From NCBI GenBank assembly GCA_048013815.1, contig CM106585.1, forward strand, positions 4,774,001 through 4,838,000: a stretch of 64,000 nucleotides of DNA. The letters run 5' to 3'. This document shows positions 34,136-47,017 of the stretch, piece after piece; the first letter of the stretch is position 1; each line of letters opens with the position of its first letter. Both the position numbers and the translations under genes were made by a program. The stretch is from Setoptus koraiensis (lineage: Eukaryota > Arthropoda). A model generated the notes under the pieces. That model was given only the letters and a program-made list of their open reading frames with translations. It was not told where the DNA came from and searched no databases.

Positions 34136-35946
34136 GTTGTCGAAATTAGTAATATACTGTGGTATAGATATGCAATGTTGTTAATAATATTTGTGAGGTC
34201 AAGTAATAGATCACAATGACGGTAGTACGATAATAATAGTAGTAGGTCCTCAAATGGTAGTAGTCACATCAGTTGTTTGTTACACAATTAGCTAGAATAT
34301 TCCAGTTAAGTACCACAATAAAAATGTGACTCACACCATCACAAGTGTTAATTTTTACGCTACTGCTGCGACCTCTACGTGAGTGTTGTACTTGGAAAAG
34401 TTTATAGTGATCACCTCTATTGAACTGCACGGTACAGCCTGTATTACTACGGCAGTAACTTGTTCACTACAATTGTGATTCATCATTAATTTCTGGTTGG
34501 TATCATTTCGTCGACTGTATGCTTTCAACGACAAATCAACTTCATAGGGCCGGAATGTGAACGAAACTTAGCATACCGAAAATTCAAAATAACCTCGACA
34601 ACGACAGAAAAAAGTTTGACTTTGATAATTTTTTCCAAATTGAGCATGCATGATACCTATTCCACATATTTCATCTAGTTATATTTGATGCCATATTCCG
34701 TCATTCTTTGGCTGCACAAAATAGTGCGTCCAATCTGGTTAGGTGCGCATGAGAGAGCACGCACTAATTTGTGAAAATTTCTAAATTCGATAAAAATGAA
34801 AAAGGACAAGTATATGTATCCATTTTGCTCAATCCGAGTCATCGTCAATCAACATGAATCACACACGAGACTGGCCTCAGGGTGGGTTAACAAGTTGGCC
34901 ATCGCCACTCGAGGGATGTCGGGCATTTGGCAGCCCTATCTCTCTTAAGAAGACCATCTCATCATTCCGAGGGATGATCGTTGAGGTGAGTTGCCGTTGG
35001 AAAGTATTTCGCTGATTTAAAGCTGTCGCTGAAGTGATCGTCGTTGTTTTCAAGACCGAGCAGCTGTAGTATAGTCAAGAACCTGTCGTTGAAGCGAATG
35101 AGTCTGTACGTTCGTCGAAATATCAGCGTTTGTACATGCGTGCATTGTAAAAGAGTGTAGCCCATGAATCATATAGCCGCAATTGTGTTCATTTTAAAGT
35201 GATTCACTCTAGCGAAAAAAACGTGCGCCTGATTTTCCTTCGGGCTAGTCTGCCTTTCAGTGAAAACATACGCAAATAATAAAACATTTGTCACAAGATA
35301 TCCTTATGTAATATGCGTTTCAAGGCCCGAAATACATTGTATTCATAAATTTATTATTTATATCGTTATGATAAATACATCACTGTCCTAAGCACTATTT
35401 TGAAATCGTTGAGGCATGTCAAGTCGGATTCATTATCGATTAATTTAGACACATTAGAAGAAAATGTATCAAGTCAGTGCCAAAATGATCAAATGAAAGA
35501 TATATCAAGGACTAGCAATATATTAACGATATTCAATTCAAATTCAATTATCTCAGGCTAACTACTTCTAGTCAAACGAGAACAGAATAGCTAGACTATT
35601 TTTTCTAAACAATTCCTCCACTATCTCTATCAAAGGATTTTTATTGTATGATGCAAACTCATAAATAAAAAAGGACATAGCGACCGTACCAAGAAGAGTC
35701 CGAAGCCCCAGAAATTTGTTTATCAAGTTTTCTATAATTATACTTGCTATTTTTACTATTGAAACATTGCCAGCGTTTTAGATTTATTGTAATACACACT
35801 ACAATCAATATTCGTCAGATGGAATGCAAAGAATCAAAATTAATTGTCAAACTACCAGACGTAGACTATACTCAACAATCCTTAATAAGTTTGTAATATA
35901 CATGGCCCTAACTACATTGGTATTATACTGCTAAGATTTACACCAG
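34136..35946. other. Divergent intergenic region between SGT and the DNAJC16-like gene
   Basis: About 1.8 kb of AT-rich DNA without a supported gene or clear repeat. It should contain both promoters. Short open frames such as 34962-35165 have no protein features. Confidence 0.35.
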
Positions 35947-38730
35947 ATGATTCATGTTATGTTCTTCGAATCAATCAATAGCAAAAGTTGCCTATACTGT
36001 TTACGCCATGCCTGTGGTACTATCATCCTCATATCGTTCATCGTTTCATGTGCCATGACCCTCACTAGAAGCCCTTACGACGTACTTGGAGTTAGTAAGC
36101 ATGCAAGTCAGGAACAAATAAAACGATCTTACAAAGATCTGGCAAGAAAGTTACATCCTGATAAAAGTAATCTAAGTGAAACAGAGTCCGAATCTAGATT
36201 TATAGAGCTCAATCAGGCTTTTACACTGCTCAAAGATCCCGAAAAAAGAAAGAGATATGACCAAACGGGTGAAACAGAGGACTCACCACGACATCAACGA
36301 CGTCGATCTGATATGGCTTATGGTCAGAGAGGATTCAGGACTTTCACTTTTCACGACGGTCATGCGACATTTGAATTCAAATTTGATTCTAATGTTAACA
36401 GTGCATTCAGAAAAAACTCAGTCAGTGCTAGACAATATTATCAGCAATACTTACCTCTGAGTAGAAAGAAAGTTCTATTCATATTTCTTTATTCAGACTT
36501 TTGTCAATTGTGCAATCTGATCGAGCCAACTTGGACTAAACTATCAGCAGAATTGGAGAAATATGGTATAGGATTCATCACGTTAAATGTCCAGCTCGAA
36601 CCACAGCTTTCGCGTGATCTTGGAGCCACCAGTATTCCATATATAGTCGCTCTAGTGGATGAGAAAGTTAGACATTATCATTATAACGATATAACACTTG
36701 CCAATCTAATTGAGTTCACGAAAAGTATTCTTCCCTCCAATTTAATACTACAGCTGAATGATGATAGCGCCCAAGACCGGTTCATATCATCGGCAACGCA
36801 GAATAATAGATTGCGCGCATTGATTATTAATAGAGAATCACGCCTAAAACTGAGATATCTACTAATAGCTTTAGAATTTAGAGATAGGTATCAATTTGGA
36901 CATGTATCGACGAAACAATCACAACATAAACTACTTATGGACGAATACAAAGTCAACGATGAGTATCCCACAATTTTGCTATTCGATGAAGACTACCAGC
37001 GACCCATCAATCGTTTGCATGTTACCAACAACCGAGAATTTCAGAGAGATGATGTAAGAGAGCTTCTACTCAAGCAACAATATCTCCAGTTGCCACGAAT
37101 AACATCTCAAAGTATGCTGGATGATTTATGCATTGACTTATCCGACGGTACACAAATACAAAGAAAGTTGTGTGTCGTACTTCTTGCTAGTAACATTCCG
37201 AAGAATGAGCCTACCCGGACAATGCTCCGAAAATTCATCAAATTTCATGGATTTCATCTTGATAAAAGCATTGCTTTTGCTTACATGGATCCTATGAAGC
37301 AAGAAGATTTCGTTTCATCATTGATGGAAGATGTAAATTCATTACCTGCGTCAATGAAAGAAACGCCTATGCATTCAATCTTTGTTTTGAGAAAACTATT
37401 CAATGATGACTATAGGGCCAAATATAGCTGGGTGAAGCACAAATGGGATGTTTCTAGTATAGACGAATTGGACCGAGCGAAATTAGATTTATTGAAAATA
37501 ATCAATGTTTTCAGACGAGATAAAGTTGATCTTCCATTCAAGGCGGCCCTCAGGCCTATTGAAGATGAAGAAGCGCCAAGTTTGTTGAAACGTATCGAGA
37601 TGAAAATTGTGGACTCTGCTGAACGACTCTATCGTTGGATTACCAAGAAAGATGGTTTACATATTTTGATACTGATATCTCTCACAGTAGTGATGTTAAC
37701 CTATTACATTATAAGGTTTTTCCGTGATGAGATGAAAGGTTTCAAAGAATTCGCGGAAAGTGATCAATACAAGTCAAGCTCAACAAGAAATACTGGCCAG
37801 GGAAAATATAAATCTGATATAGATTCCGGAGCCAGAACGAGTAAACGGTTGGAAAATGATGTGAAGTTGATAGAGTTGAAAGCGGAGACGTATAATGGTC
37901 TTATCAGGCTTCTCAAACCCGGTTGTCGCTCTATCATATTACTCTGTGATGCCAAATCAGAACAAAAACTATTACCTCTTTTTGCAAATATAGTTCGTCC
38001 CTATAGAAGGTAAGTGATGGACGATGTATTGTCATTTGATGATTAATTTATTTGAACAATATCTTACTCGAATCGATCTATGTTCTAATTATCATTACTA
38101 TTTGTGCAGAAATAAGTCACTACTGTTCGGTCACCTCAGGCTGGAAAAGAATCTCCCCTGGTATGAAAGTCTATTATCTCAAGCCATCGGAAGCCCAAAC
38201 ATGCAAATAAATGCCAAAAACTGTATCGGTACTGTGTTGTCATTGAATGGATTTAGAAAATATTTTTGTGTCTACCATGTGAAACATATTGAACCAAAGC
38301 CTTACGAGGTAAGTGCATAAGGCAAAATTTTTCGATGATTGCATAGATTGATATCCATAATAATCCCTAATATTCAATCACTCTGATTGAATGTTTTCTT
38401 TCATCACAGGATGACGATGGATCATTTCTTGGCTTCGACCACGTTTCGCCGAAATTGCACTCTACTGACTCAATTAGTGATAACTTTTATCAAGGAAATA
38501 CTGAGAAAATGAAATTTTTCACTGAATCTAATCCTGACGCCAGCAGTATCGATAGTGAAGCCGAACAACAAGCACATGATGATAGCCATGTTGACTACCG
38601 AACTAATCAAACTGCCATGATGATGGAAACGGAAACTCTGTTGAACAACCTTCCAAATTGGTTAGATAAGATGTTTGACGGTATAACGCGACGTTATCAC
38701 ATAGATTACTGGCCAGATAATTTACGTTAA
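35947..38730 (+). CDS. DNAJC16-like: DNAJC16-like ER J-protein with thioredoxin-like domain (three exons)
   Basis: Exons 35947-38009, 38110-38308 and 38410-38730 join in frame (introns 100 and 101 bases) for 860 residues. A hydrophobic stretch at about 22-36 is a signal or anchor. The J domain follows (PYDVLGVSKHASQEQIKRSY, HPD at about 70-72, KDPEKRKRYDQTG). A thioredoxin-like domain starts at about 173 (KKVLFIFLYSDFCQLCNLIEPTW, with C-x-x-C) and has the cis-proline TSIPY. A second degenerate thioredoxin-like part and a membrane helix at about 572-592 precede a C-terminal domain finished by exons 2 and 3 (FGHLRLEKNLPWYE, NCIGTVLSLNG, then an acidic tail). DNAJC16 proteins are ER-membrane proteins linked to autophagosome size and Hsp70 recruitment. 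The splice joins are supported by the conserved reading across them. Confidence 0.85.
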
Positions 38731-39785
38731 TTGTCTCTCGTAAACACCATTAGTATTGGATGCTTGGATGATGTATTATACCTAGATTGGCGTTTAATTT
38801 CAGGAATCATTGTTTCCACTTCTAGGAAGCCAAATATAGTAGAAGTCAGGAGAGTGTATCGATGTCATGCTCTGCATACCTTTCTATAACTGTACGTTAT
38901 GAACAAATCGTTGTGCGAGGGAATCACGAGGGAACATTAAGAATATTACATCATATTCCCATTCGTTAGAGGAAAAAACCAGGAACTCTCTCGCGAGAAC
39001 TCTTGGATTATGGAATACAACGTGCGCCCAACTAACGTATATAATCGAAAGGCAGCCTAGACCATAATAAACTAGCAACCACACGCACAATTTCACGATC
39101 ACGCTACGTAATTTGGCTTCTCTTTCTTTGCTTCTATGTTTTACACAATTGGCAAATGAGTTGACAAAAAATATGGAATTCTACTGTTGTCGAGGCCAAA
39201 TGAATAAATTCTTCCGATTAATATAGACCTGTCTCGCTAATGGGCGATAATACTCTCTTATCTCGTTGACGTTGCTTTTTCGACTCGGAGTGGTCTCACA
39301 GAGAATTTTGAGACTCCCTTTTGCAGTCAAAACGAATCTTGTTCGCATAAAAAGAGAATGATTTTCAGACTCGACCAACAGATAGTGTTTTCAGTTCGTT
39401 TTGATGCACTATGACCATTAAATCGAGTCCTTGAACTATATATTCATTGCATCTGAACTACAAGCAGAACCATAGCAACACGAGCATATATTGGGCCAGT
39501 CATTCTGCAAATATTGATTCTTATCTGCAATAGTTGGAACGCGTTGTTTTGAGGCTCACGCACTTGCATAATGATAGTCTTTGTGTCATGCAAATTTTTT
39601 ACTACTGAGGGCTATATTCTTCAGATAGTTCAGTTGTTTGTGCACGTAGAAAATAAAGAATTGATTCATATCTTCGCATCGTAGTAGTGTGCCAACAATA
39701 GAAGACATGTCATCACTGCAATAATAGCGAGCGAGAGAAAGAGAGGGACAGTTTTTGTGTGATATATCCGCCAACTAGTGCAACT
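38731..39785. other. Intergenic upstream of the polyQ 7TM receptor
   Basis: No gene seen. AATAAA near 39066 may terminate the DNAJC16-like transcript. A purine-rich GAGAGAAA patch lies at 39730-39748, just before the receptor start. Confidence 0.3.
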
Positions 39786-41489
39786 ATGAAGGTCCACCAA
39801 AGAAATGGTGGCGGTACCGCACCGCCGGCGGAAAAGTGTTTGTTTCATGGCGCAAATCACTTATCGCAGCTATTACGATACAATCTGGTACCAGTGGGTT
39901 ATTTGTATCGTCAAAACAAGAACACGCTGGGGCCCAGAAGGAAGCGAAAATTCATAATATTTATATCATTTTTAGTGAACAGTATATTGCCATTCAGACA
40001 GGCTATGATTGCCATCTTTTTTCTTACACCAAGCGCACCGGATCAGTTGACAACATCACCGGTGTTACAGCATCAAAATGAAGCCATCAACAGCACTAAT
40101 ACCAGCATTAGTGTTGGCGCTATGGCAATTACAGCGACCGTAGACCCTACTCAATCGCCAGTGATTTATTACACGTTTTTTTATTTGCCCCTAACGGTGT
40201 TCGCCAAACATATGATAATGTGGCTATATCCTTGTATATTGCATCATGATTCAATAGTGACAATATTGGCCAGTAATTATTATAATTTAATTGACAAACA
40301 GAGACAGATAAGAGTGGCGAGAATGTCATTCATGATAGTGTATAGTGGCGAGCTTGTGTACGCATTGGGATACGGAATCTGGTACTCAAACTCTACGCAA
40401 ATTAAGGACTCTACTTTCAGGTATGCGTACTCGGTAATATTGTCACTGGTCGTGTTATATTGCAACATAAACGCCGCTTCCGCAACAATGTACCTGTGCT
40501 ATATGGGCTACTTAATTGGTCAAAATGTCAAGCGATTCTCCGAATTATACATAGAGAATATGTTTAATAATGACGCTATTGATGAGGATAAATCAACGCC
40601 GCTCACTCAATTTCTCACTATAACCACCGCCGATTTGGCCACTGACACCAGTAACTCGGAAATAGTTAACAGCGCCGACTATCATCGTTTGTTTGGCGGT
40701 GTCGGCGATAAAACAGCGGACGCTATTATGCATGCAATTAAATTGCGAGATCCCGACGATACAAAACGGCTGACATTGTTGAATAGTGGCACGAACAATT
40801 TGCCCTCTATAACAGCAACAATTGTTGGAATGACGGCACCCACAGCGGCAATAATACAGGCCGATCAAGAGACAATGTTACTGTTGGCCGCGTCAGGTCG
40901 CACCGACGGGCTGCACAACAGTTTGACCAGTGTCGGACAAAATGCCGGTAGTATTGCTGAGGTGACCAATAGAGACCGCATGGACGACAGTAAATTGAGC
41001 AGACAATTGGATAGACGAACAGCTTTGTTGTTTAGGCAAAACAATCAATTGATTAGATCCAGATTGAGGCGCACGGTGAAATTGCTGGGCAAAATGAAAG
41101 ACGACCTAATCAATCTCAACCGAGCAGTGTCGCCCATATTTGCGGTCAGTCTGTTACATAATTGCCACTTTATATTGTTGTGCGTCAGTTTGACCGTGAC
41201 GGCCATATCGGATTCGGGCAACGAGGGCATGCCCCTCAGCATAGCGATCTGTGTGCCACTGGTGATGTCATTTACCATATACGTGTTGCAAAATTGCATT
41301 TGTTTGGGTTCTGTGCCTAGCGAACTGAACCTAATGATGAACAGAATGTTTGACGCCATTGTGACCAATCAGAGCCTGAAACACCAATCATTGAACAGCA
41401 ACAAGCATCGCCAGCAGCAGCAACGACAACAACGACAACAACAACAACAGCAACATCAACAACAACAACAACAACAGCAACATCAACAA

Positions 41490-41520
<31 letters not shown>

Positions 41521-41538
41521 AACAGCAACAACAGCAGC

Positions 41539-41569
<31 letters not shown>

Positions 41570-42002
41570 GCAACAACAGCAGCAACAGCAACAACAACAA
41601 CAACAACAACAGCAACAACAAGAGGGCAGTGCCCAGTTGCTGAAAGTCGACGGAAGCGACAGCAATAGCGCACCACAGGTGACCAATCGACAAGCGAGGC
41701 TAACAAGTGCCGCTGTTGTTAATGAACACCAAATTAAGCCGTCGTCCATTGCTGGCGTGTCATCGTCAGCTGGCGGTGACAATCACAACGCTGACCACGA
41801 CAACGACGACGACGGCCAACTTTGCGAAACCTGGAGCCAATACAAATACGCCCGGGAATTATCGGATAGTATTTATTTTAATGTGAGCGGCATAACGCCA
41901 ATTAGTCGGCGCGTTGTGCTGTCAATATTCGCCCATGCCTTGTCAATGTTGTTCATATCGATAGAATTGTTGCGTATATTTGCGCCCAACAAAACCGGCT
42001 AG
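39786..42002 (+). CDS. Seven-transmembrane receptor, gustatory-receptor-like, with long polyglutamine loop
   Basis: The frame is open from 39759, with the first ATG at 39786 (MKVHQRNGGG), giving 738 residues in one exon. Seven hydrophobic segments are visible at about 56-80, 128-150, 179-200, 212-245, 449-475, 484-510 and 708-730. Long loops separate segments 4-5 (about 200 residues) and 6-7 (about 195 residues). In the inverted topology of arthropod gustatory receptors both would be cytoplasmic. The segment 6-7 loop contains about 70 glutamines (about 542-612) broken by a few Arg and His, then Ser/Asp/His-rich sequence. The typical TYxxxLxQF ending of insect receptors is not present (ending LSMLFISIELLRIFAPNKTG), so the family call is tentative. 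Other 7TM families are possible. Confidence 0.5.
41412..41621 (+). repeat. CAA/CAG polyglutamine repeat
   Basis: About 70 consecutive codons are nearly all CAA or CAG, with a few CGA and CAT (Arg, His) in the first third. The tract is in frame with the 7TM receptor. Codon mixing (CAA with CAG) suggests selection or age rather than a fresh slippage run. The same DNA read in other frames gives meaningless poly-Leu, poly-Val and poly-Cys frames. Confidence 0.97.
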
Positions 42003-42193
42003 CTCGACTGTTGACATTTATGCATGGCGCCGTGGTCATAGTTGTGGCGACACGTATTACCCTAATACGTATTACGGCCATTGGGGCCCCACTGATGCCG
42101 CCGCAATCGGGATTGTTATTATTATTGCGTGATTCAGGCGACCTTGAGACAAAATAAACAAGCTCCATGTCTGATCAACTGATCAACCAGTTG

Positions 42194-42248
42194 ACTAATT
42201 AACTAATTAACTAATTAACCAATCAACCAATTATCCAATTAACCAAAT
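42194..42248. repeat. Short tandem AACTAATT-type repeat
   Basis: Several imperfect 8-9 base units (aactaatt, aaccaatt, aaccaatc) follow one another just downstream of the receptor stop codon. Confidence 0.7.
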
Positions 42249-42388
42249 AACCGTCTATTGTGTGATCAATATGGAGGGCGGTTGAGTTGTGCGTCGCAAC
42301 GACGATTGCGGGTTTAGCGCCGCATCGTTGCGGCTCACTGCTCAGTAACAGTCGGTGCCCGCCGGAACAGAGAGGGCGCAGCGGGCCG

Positions 42389-42434
42389 AGAGAGAGAGAG
42401 AGAGGGAGACAGTGAGAGGGAGTGAAAGAGGGAG
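42389..42434. repeat. GA-rich microsatellite
   Basis: Consecutive GA dinucleotides continue into purine-rich GGGAGA DNA. On one strand this gives a homopurine tract that could act as a GAGA-factor site or be simple slippage. Confidence 0.8.
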
Positions 42435-44044
42435 AGCTGGCAACAGCGAGCACAACAAACAAACGACAAGCGTGCCCATTTTGGACGGGCTGGCCCCCCA
42501 GACAGACGGGCCCCGGACAGACCGGCCCGGCTGCTGGCGAGCGGCAGCGGCACCGACGGCGGCAACAACGACAGCGCCAGCAATTGTATCAAACAGTTGA
42601 TAGTTTGAAAAGTTTCGCCGCCTGATTAATGACAACACGACATTGTGCCTATTAATCTAACTGACTGGGCCCAACTATTTAACTGTTTATTGCTGGCCGT
42701 GGCAGCGCTGCCACTTGCCACTAACGATGCTCGCTGGCTTGATATGCTGGCGGCCCGACGCACAGCGAGCGATGCGTTATCTCCCGACTGGCAATTGTCG
42801 TCGTGGTAATTTGACCAGAGCCTCATTGGGACCAGTTACATAACACTGCTCATGGCGCGGATAATTTGCCGCTGGCTGCGTGGGTCGGCTCGCGAGCCAA
42901 GCGCCAGGCGATGCCGAAACACACCCAAATATGCGGCGCCTAGCGAGCGGTGACGGTGCACGTGTGCAATATGCCCGCTCGCGGCACGCGCCCGTGCACT
43001 GATTTCGTGGGGCACAATAATTGGCCGGCCGACCTTACAAGTTGCTGTGTCGAGTCACCTGTGCGCGTGTTGCACCTGTGCGCGCTTTGCTGGGTGCGCA
43101 CTTTCTGGCATTTTGTGTGCTGTGGGTATTTTTGTCTGTGCGAGCGCGTTGGCCCGAGGAGCGCCGGGCCAATTGCGCCCTCTCGGGCCCCGTCGGGCGG
43201 CCGCTTGTGATGGCGCGATGCGAGTGGCAACCATTAATCAGCCATCGCAGTATAAATAGCTCATTTATTTGTTGCTGCGTGCGCCGTCTGCATTTAAATA
43301 CCCAGTTGATTATAGCGTACGGTTGTTGGTATGACGCAACTTGTATGCACGGCACAGTTTTGTCACAATTTTGGCACCTTTTGCCGTGCGCCGCGAGCAA
43401 GTGTCGCGGTGCTTGCGGTGTGGCCGCGAGCGGCCGAGTGGCGCGCGGCGTATGGCGTGTCGGGCCGCCAAGTGCCGGCGCAATTGTGCAAGTGTCAGCG
43501 GTGTGAACGGGACCCGAACAGCTCGCGCCAACTCTGGTGCGCAACAAAGAATCGCTCGCCGTTGTCGGCGTGGTCGCCGTTGCCGCCGTGCTCGCCGTTG
43601 CCACTGTTGTCGGTGTCGCTGGTGCGGCGGTCGCGGGCCGACTCGGGCCGCGGCGGACATGCGAAGGAACGACTAATTGATTTGTCGCTGGCGCGCGACA
43701 CAAACAAGCGTCTTACTGCGCGTGCTGTGCGGCCCACTGACTGGCGGCGCCGCAACGGGTCGCAACATGACAAGGTCGCCGTAATTGCTGTGTGTCCGGA
43801 TTAATCGGGCCTCGTTGTCGCTCGCCGAGGGCGCCCATTATTTGTTGCTGTCGGCGAGCTTGCCGCTGGCAAGCGGCCAGCGGGCGGCAACCTGGCCGAA
43901 GGGGCGCACATTTGCGCGCTGGCCAGCGCGCGATTGAGTGGCGGGGCGCCAAGTGTTGAATTGAAGTTGTCGTCGTGTTGGTCGCTGCGTTGGTCGTTGT
44001 TTCGTGCAGCGGCGCCGACACGGCGGCTGCAGGGGCCAGTGCAC

Positions 44045-44195
44045 GCCAACAACAACACCGACAGCGACGACAACAACAGCAACGACGACAACAGCAGCAA
44101 CGACAACAGCGACGACAACAACAACGACGACGACAACGACGACAACGACGACAACGACGACAACTACAACGACAGCGACAACAACAGCGACAAGA
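44045..44195. repeat. CAACGA/CAACAA interrupted trinucleotide repeat
   Basis: About 150 bases are built from ACA, ACG and GCA triplets (caacaacaac, gacgacaacgacgac). No start codon or conserved frame supports translation. Confidence 0.85.
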
Positions 44196-44806
44196 CAGCC
44201 CAATTTGGACGACGTGATTAACTTGTGTACAAGTGACAGGCGGGCGACACTGATTGACAGAGGCACACGAGCGACGCGCACACAAACCGGACAAATCAAC
44301 GGGGCCCAATATTAGGCGCTTGCCGGGCCCAAGATTGCGCCATTAAAGCATTAGATTATTATAGAGCTGGCGCAGTGTGTGTGCATTGGCTGAAACACAG
44401 TTTAACTATTTATTATTATTGCCGCTGCCGTGCTCTGTTACATAATATTCATTGTTCATTGTTTATATAGTTTGCTCAATTAAGCGGCCACTGGCCGCCA
44501 GCCAAACGGCCCCAAGCCGTACAACAAAATACAGTTAAACAGTCATAGTTGTAGCCAGAGCTATACGGCAACAACATGACATTGGCGACATGCACCGACG
44601 GCTCTTGTTTTGCACAACGACAGTGCAACGACAGGGGCACTCCGGCACGTAGTTGCACCGCGCAAATGGCGGATATTTATTTGCAGTTGTGCTGGTTGTG
44701 CGCAGCAGTGGGGCACAAAATTGCTGGAAAGCTCGCTGCGCGCCAACAACTAAAACGCACACACACACATGTAAAGTAAATGATATATAAAGTATAAATA
44801 TATAAA

Positions 44807-44828
44807 CCGAGTATAAATATATACTCGG
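44807..44828. repeat. Palindrome around a TATAAATA motif
   Basis: CCGAGTATA (44807-44815) and TATACTCGG (44820-44828) are exact reverse complements around a 4-base AATA. The surrounding DNA (tatataaagtataaatatataaacc) holds several TATA-box-like words. Confidence 0.75.
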
Positions 44829-44845
44829 TGGCAACATTGTGCACA

Positions 44846-44914
44846 ATGTCGCCCAGCCAACGCGCAAATGTTGCCCAGCCAACGCGCAAATGTTGCCCAG
44901 CCAACGCACAAATG
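44846..44914. repeat. 22-base minisatellite, three copies
   Basis: The unit TGTTGCCCAGCCAACGCGCAAA occurs about three times in a row with one or two changes; the first copy begins TGTCGCCC and the last has CGCACAAA. Confidence 0.9.
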
Positions 44915-45314
44915 ACATTTATTGCGCGTGTACAGTTACATGTTACGTAATTTGTTTCATCTTCATCTTGTTCGCGGCAGTGGGCACCATTTGGCGTTTG
45001 GGTCGCGCAGTGGCCATTAGTAGTTTACGACTTGTTTAGTAGCTGCACAGTGGCGATAATCAAAGCGACTAGACAAATAGATCGCATAGATCAAATAGAT
45101 AAAGCAGATATGTCTCTCAAGTGCCACCGGCGGCCACTGTGCGCAGCAATGGCGTCACTTGTCACGAGCCGCCGCTTTATGTGAACAGTGTATGTAGGCG
45201 CGCTGTTATGTAACAGTTTTATCATCGTTTGTGTCTGCCAGTATGCAGATTAGATGCGTCGTTGTCGGTGTCGTCGGTGTCGTTGTCTGCCTCGTTGTCT
45301 GTGTGCTCGCTGTT

Positions 45315-45386
45315 GTTGTCCACGTCGGTGTCCACGTCGGTGTCCACGTCGGTGTCTATGTCGGTGTCCACGTCGGTGTCTATGCG
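45315..45386. repeat. 12-base minisatellite (GTCCACGTCGGT)
   Basis: GTCCACGTCGGT recurs about five times, with GTCTATGTCGGT and GTCTATGCGG variants. Because the period is a multiple of three, it leaves an open frame of repeated V-H-V-G residues that is not a credible protein. Confidence 0.9.
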
Positions 45387-46789
45387 GTTGTGGCGCTATG
45401 GTCGATAGTCGCAGTGAGCAAATGGCTGGCCGGTGGCCGCTCGAACGGGATCATCAATATTATTTATAACTATGGCGCAGTATACAGCCAGCTAATAGAC
45501 AGCCAGCAACAAGCACAACAGCCACTGGCGACAGCGCTGACAATGTTGCTGGACAGTGTTGTTGGACAATGTTGCTGAACAATGTTGCGCCCGACACTCA
45601 TAATTACATTGGCTGTTGACCGCTGACCGCTGACCATTGACCGTTGCGTCATAATCAACTTGCATCACTGTTACATAACAGTGCAGCGGCAACAGCGCCA
45701 ACAGCGCCAACAGCGCCAATGCAGCGCCCAACGACGCCAATAAACGAGCCAATTGCTGCAACATTGTGACAGCGATGCTGCAGCCGGGCGGCCCAACAAA
45801 TTATATCTGGCGCATTGCACAACGACCACAATTGTTGCCGCACCAAACTCGCCAATGTGGCTCGCTTGAGGCGGCTTGAGACGCGCGTCTCATCGTCTCG
45901 AGCCATCTATCATCATGATAGTATCGTATAGCAGTTATACAACATGCATTTGTATCAGTGCTTTGGTCACCAAAGTTTGGTGCTCGATATGAGCATCGAA
46001 CAGCAGATATGACCACTGCAGTGTGAGCTCGCCAGCCGCCACAAATGTAAATCAGTGCGCCGGCCTCAATTGCTTGGGTTGGTTTGGCCAGCCAGTCATC
46101 ATTAGCTGGCCACTTTATCTCGCTGGCGGCCAGTAGATGTTGCCTTTGTCTTGATTTACTGTCAACATTCACCTGTGCTTGCTTTTAGCCCAATGCGCCT
46201 GTCGCCGGCTCGCCGCCCAACAAACAACTCAACGCCACAAACAAACGTCCGATACAAACAAACGTTTGGTACGGACAAACGTTTGTATGTGGACGAGACT
46301 AACGGTTGTTGTCGACAACAACTACTTGTTATCTTGTGCCCACTCGTGCACCAACCGTCCACAACAACCGACCAACTGACCGCTGCCTGGCTGACCTGCG
46401 ATACGGGCCCGCATATATTGTCACCTTTTATTATCGACTGACTTTTGTTGTTGCACCGGCCCCCCCCCCCACTCAGGCCGACCATCAATAATGGCGGCTA
46501 ATCTGTTTTGGCCAGGCCAGGTCGGCTTTTGTGTGGCTCGCTCGCCGATCGCCATTCACGACGTGAGTGCCCGACGAGGCACCTTGGACAAAACTCGCCA
46601 GCGGCCGCGACCAACGAAACGCCGTCTAGTGGCAAACGCAACAGTGAGGCGCAAATGAAGAAATTGTTTCATGGGCCCCATTTGCGGCACGAGCACGATC
46701 ATCTGCGCCTCTATGAACGAACAGATCGGCCGGCCCGTCTGGTGACCGGCGGACGGCCGGCCGAGTGGGTCGGCCGACCATAGCCGGCA

Positions 46790-46849
46790 ACAGACGACGA
46801 CAGACGACGACAGACGACGACAGACGACGACAGACGACGACAAACGACG
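46790..46849. repeat. 10-base minisatellite (CAGACGACGA)
   Basis: Five to six tandem copies of CAGACGACGA, the last reading CAAACGACG. Confidence 0.9.
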
Positions 46850-46975
46850 TGTCAGGGTTGGTCGGACTGGCTACGAGTCGGAGCCCCGACTCGTTGGAAT
46901 CACTCGAATCGCTGTCGGCGATCATTGCGACGGTCAAAGGGGCAACGATTGGCCCCCTATCGACCGACTATCGAT

Positions 46976-47017
46976 CCTATCGACTGACTATCGACTGAGT
47001 GCAATTCAGTCGATAGG
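46976..47017. repeat. Inverted repeat with 12-base arms
   Basis: CCTATCGACTGA (46976-46987) pairs exactly with TCAGTCGATAGG (47006-47017) around an 18-base loop that itself contains another CTATCGACTGA. Several CTATCGA words precede it, so it may come from tandem units plus one inversion. Confidence 0.8.

Noticed and set aside
41317-41782. Antisense poly-Val, poly-Leu and poly-Cys frames
   Set aside because: They are the reverse readings of the CAA/CAG repeat in the receptor gene.
43021-44315. Several overlapping Arg/Cys/Ala-rich open frames on both strands
   Set aside because: GC-rich DNA has few stop codons; the frames overlap each other, have no domain features and include simple-repeat peptides.
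45231-45578. Open frame of repeated V-H-V-G residues
   Set aside because: Generated by the 12-base minisatellite, whose period is a multiple of three.
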